This document shows positions 6,282 to 7,333 of a DNA stretch of 7,333 nt, in pieces (the first letter of the stretch is position 1; the number at the start of each line of letters is the position of its first letter). Where the stretch lies: assembly GCA_947856335.1 (NCBI GenBank), contig CANUCD010000049.1, forward strand, positions 1-7,333. The letters are read 5' to 3'. A program made the position numbers and the translations under genes. Source of the DNA: an uncultured Bacilli bacterium. Lineage in GTDB: Bacteria; Bacillota_I; Bacilli_A; RF39; UBA660. The notes beneath the pieces were generated by a model. The model did no database searches and had not been told where the DNA came from. It saw nothing but the letters and a program-made list of their open reading frames with translations.

Positions 6282-7333
6282 CTATCTTCCTATTGCTGTA
6301 TATGATAGTGATAAACCACCAACAGTATTTGATGAGTGATCTCCTCTACCATATTCTCCAAATGTAAATACCATTAAAAATTCTTTATCAGGAATGATTT
6401 TTTTCACTTCTGGATAAATCTTATCTTCAATATTTGCTAAAGCTAGTCCAAGTCTTCTTCCACCACAGTGAACTAAGAAATAACTTTGTATATCATCATT
6501 CATCAATTCATTTACTTTTAAAATGGTTTCTTCATTAGCTTTTAATATTCCTTCTGGAGTATTAGATAACTGTATTACAGCTGTATTTATAGCTAAATCA
6601 GCACCAATATTCATTGAATAATCATCATTACCAAACATTGGATGACGAACTGCTGTTACTTTACCAATTGGGTCTTTTACACCAAGAGGAGCACAAATTG
6701 TTTCAGTAAGTAAGTTATTTCCTTTTAAAGATTCTACGTCTTTATTAGTCCATTCAGCATATTTTTTTAAGGCTGGCTCATGGTCTATTTCAACAAGTGT
6801 TCTAGAACCACTTACTTTAGTAATAATACCAGCATTTTTAGTTTCATGATAAGCTCCTGTATACAAATTGGCTATTTTACTGTTCGTATAGAAAATGGCA
6901 ATTACACAGCCATCAGAATATATTTCGCCATCATTTAATATACTCCATTTACCTTCTACAGTATTATCAGCAGCAGAACCACCAAATACAGGAACATCTC
7001 CTATAATATCTTGAATACCTTTTAAATATTCTTCTTCATTAGCAGGACTTGCACTCATAAAGAAAAAGTCAGGTTCTAAGTCACTTCCTACTACTTTACT
7101 TACAGCTTCTTTAGCTATACGTCTTCCTATTTCGCGAGGTTCCTCATCTGTCTTTTTAGATCCAGCAGTAACTACTTCTACATCACCACCAAAAAGCATC
7201 ATTCCAGAATAACCTGTTTCTTTATTTAAATAACCATCATGAGTACATAATGCTGCAGATGAGGTACAACCAACAATAGGAACGTCACCGAGTACGCTTT
7301 TTGCTCCTTCCATAAGTTTTGCTTGGTCTTGAA
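6282..7333 (-). CDS. FIST domain protein (FIST_N + FIST_C), 5' end cut by window
   Basis: FIST proteins are predicted small-ligand sensors; family members are often linked to amino-acid metabolism or signal transduction. The reading frame stays open to the window edge. Counting from the first in-window Met (7313), residues 11-18 (VPIVGCTS) match the FIST_N strand-turn 'pvvGcst', followed by a GYSGMMLFGG strand. The second half is FIST_C: HCGGRR at 282-287 and FTFGEYGRG at 316-324, then a terminal SNT near 328-330, as in the family's C-rich, GE and N-T signature. The protein stops right after FIST_C, so no C-terminal output domain (kinase, GGDEF, MCP) is fused. Six in-frame residues are visible upstream of Met 7313, and Met 7313 lacks part of FIST_N before it, so I treat the gene as 5'-partial; roughly 30-50 residues are probably missing. 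It is the first visible gene of an operon with the aldehyde dehydrogenase and reductase that follow. The stop TAG overlaps the next gene's SD. The family call is firm; ligand and partner are unknown. Confidence 0.88.
   Translation of the reverse strand, partial: QDQAKLMEGAKSVLGDVPIVGCTSSAALCTHDGYLNKETGYSGMMLFGGDVEVVTAGSKKTDEEPREIGRRIAKEAVSKVVGSDLEPDFFFMSASPANEEEYLKGIQDIIGDVPVFGGSAADNTVEGKWSILNDGEIYSDGCVIAIFYTNSKIANLYTGAYHETKNAGIITKVSGSRTLVEIDHEPALKKYAEWTNKDVESLKGNNLLTETICAPLGVKDPIGKVTAVRHPMFGNDDYSMNIGADLAINTAVIQLSNTPEGILKANEETILKVNELMNDDIQSYFLVHCGGRRLGLALANIEDKIYPEVKKIIPDKEFLMVFTFGEYGRGDHSSNTVGGLSLSYTAIGR

Noticed and set aside
7311..7313. ATG at 7313 as the true FIST gene start
   Set aside because: The frame continues open to the window edge and the family's N-terminal strands would be missing, so this Met is internal.
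1..7333. Alternative genetic code, suggested by the absence of TGA stops in all seven genes
   Set aside because: Trp codons checked in several genes are TGG and no gene needs a TGA read-through; seven stops are too few to mean anything in AT-rich DNA.

Overview
The window is AT-rich DNA in which all seven genes lie on the minus strand, so the transcription order is right to left. The lean intergenic spaces, Shine-Dalgarno sequences of the AGGAGG type and protein family mix (NatA/NatB-like ABC exporter, S4-less RluA-type synthase, RhuM-Fic protein) suggest a low-GC Bacillota, perhaps of the Erysipelotrichia/RF39 or low-GC Clostridia kind; the sequence alone does not settle the lineage. Tryptophan is encoded by TGG and all visible stops are TAA or TAG, so the standard bacterial code fits.

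Right part (7333 to about 4036): a tight three-gene operon. It encodes a FIST-domain protein (5' end cut by the window), an NAD(P)-dependent aldehyde dehydrogenase, and a short-chain dehydrogenase/reductase resembling gluconate 5-dehydrogenase. At both junctions the TAG stop of the upstream gene overlaps the AGGAGG of the next gene. A 13-bp hairpin with an 8-T tail closes the unit. The operon pairs a predicted small-molecule sensor domain with two oxidoreductases that could act in succession on a carbonyl or alcohol compound. The substrate cannot be read from the sequence.

Middle part (3927 to 2275): two genes that look singly transcribed. The first is a RhuM-type protein whose C-terminal half is a Doc-like Fic domain with an intact HxFxDGNKR motif, and it has no separate antitoxin gene beside it. 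The second is an RluA-family pseudouridine synthase preceded by a perfect extended -10 element so close to the start that its mRNA may be leaderless or nearly so.

Left part (2264 to the left edge): a two-gene ABC-2 exporter of the NatA/NatB type with its own promoter candidate. The ATPase and permease genes overlap by 11 bases, and a hairpin at the left edge probably terminates transcription there.

Base composition changes across the 4036-4070 terminator. In 60-base lines I counted by hand, the left genes run near 24% G+C and the right operon near 39%. Most of the window is ordinary. The two parts worth a second look are the RhuM-Doc fusion and the FIST/oxidoreductase operon.
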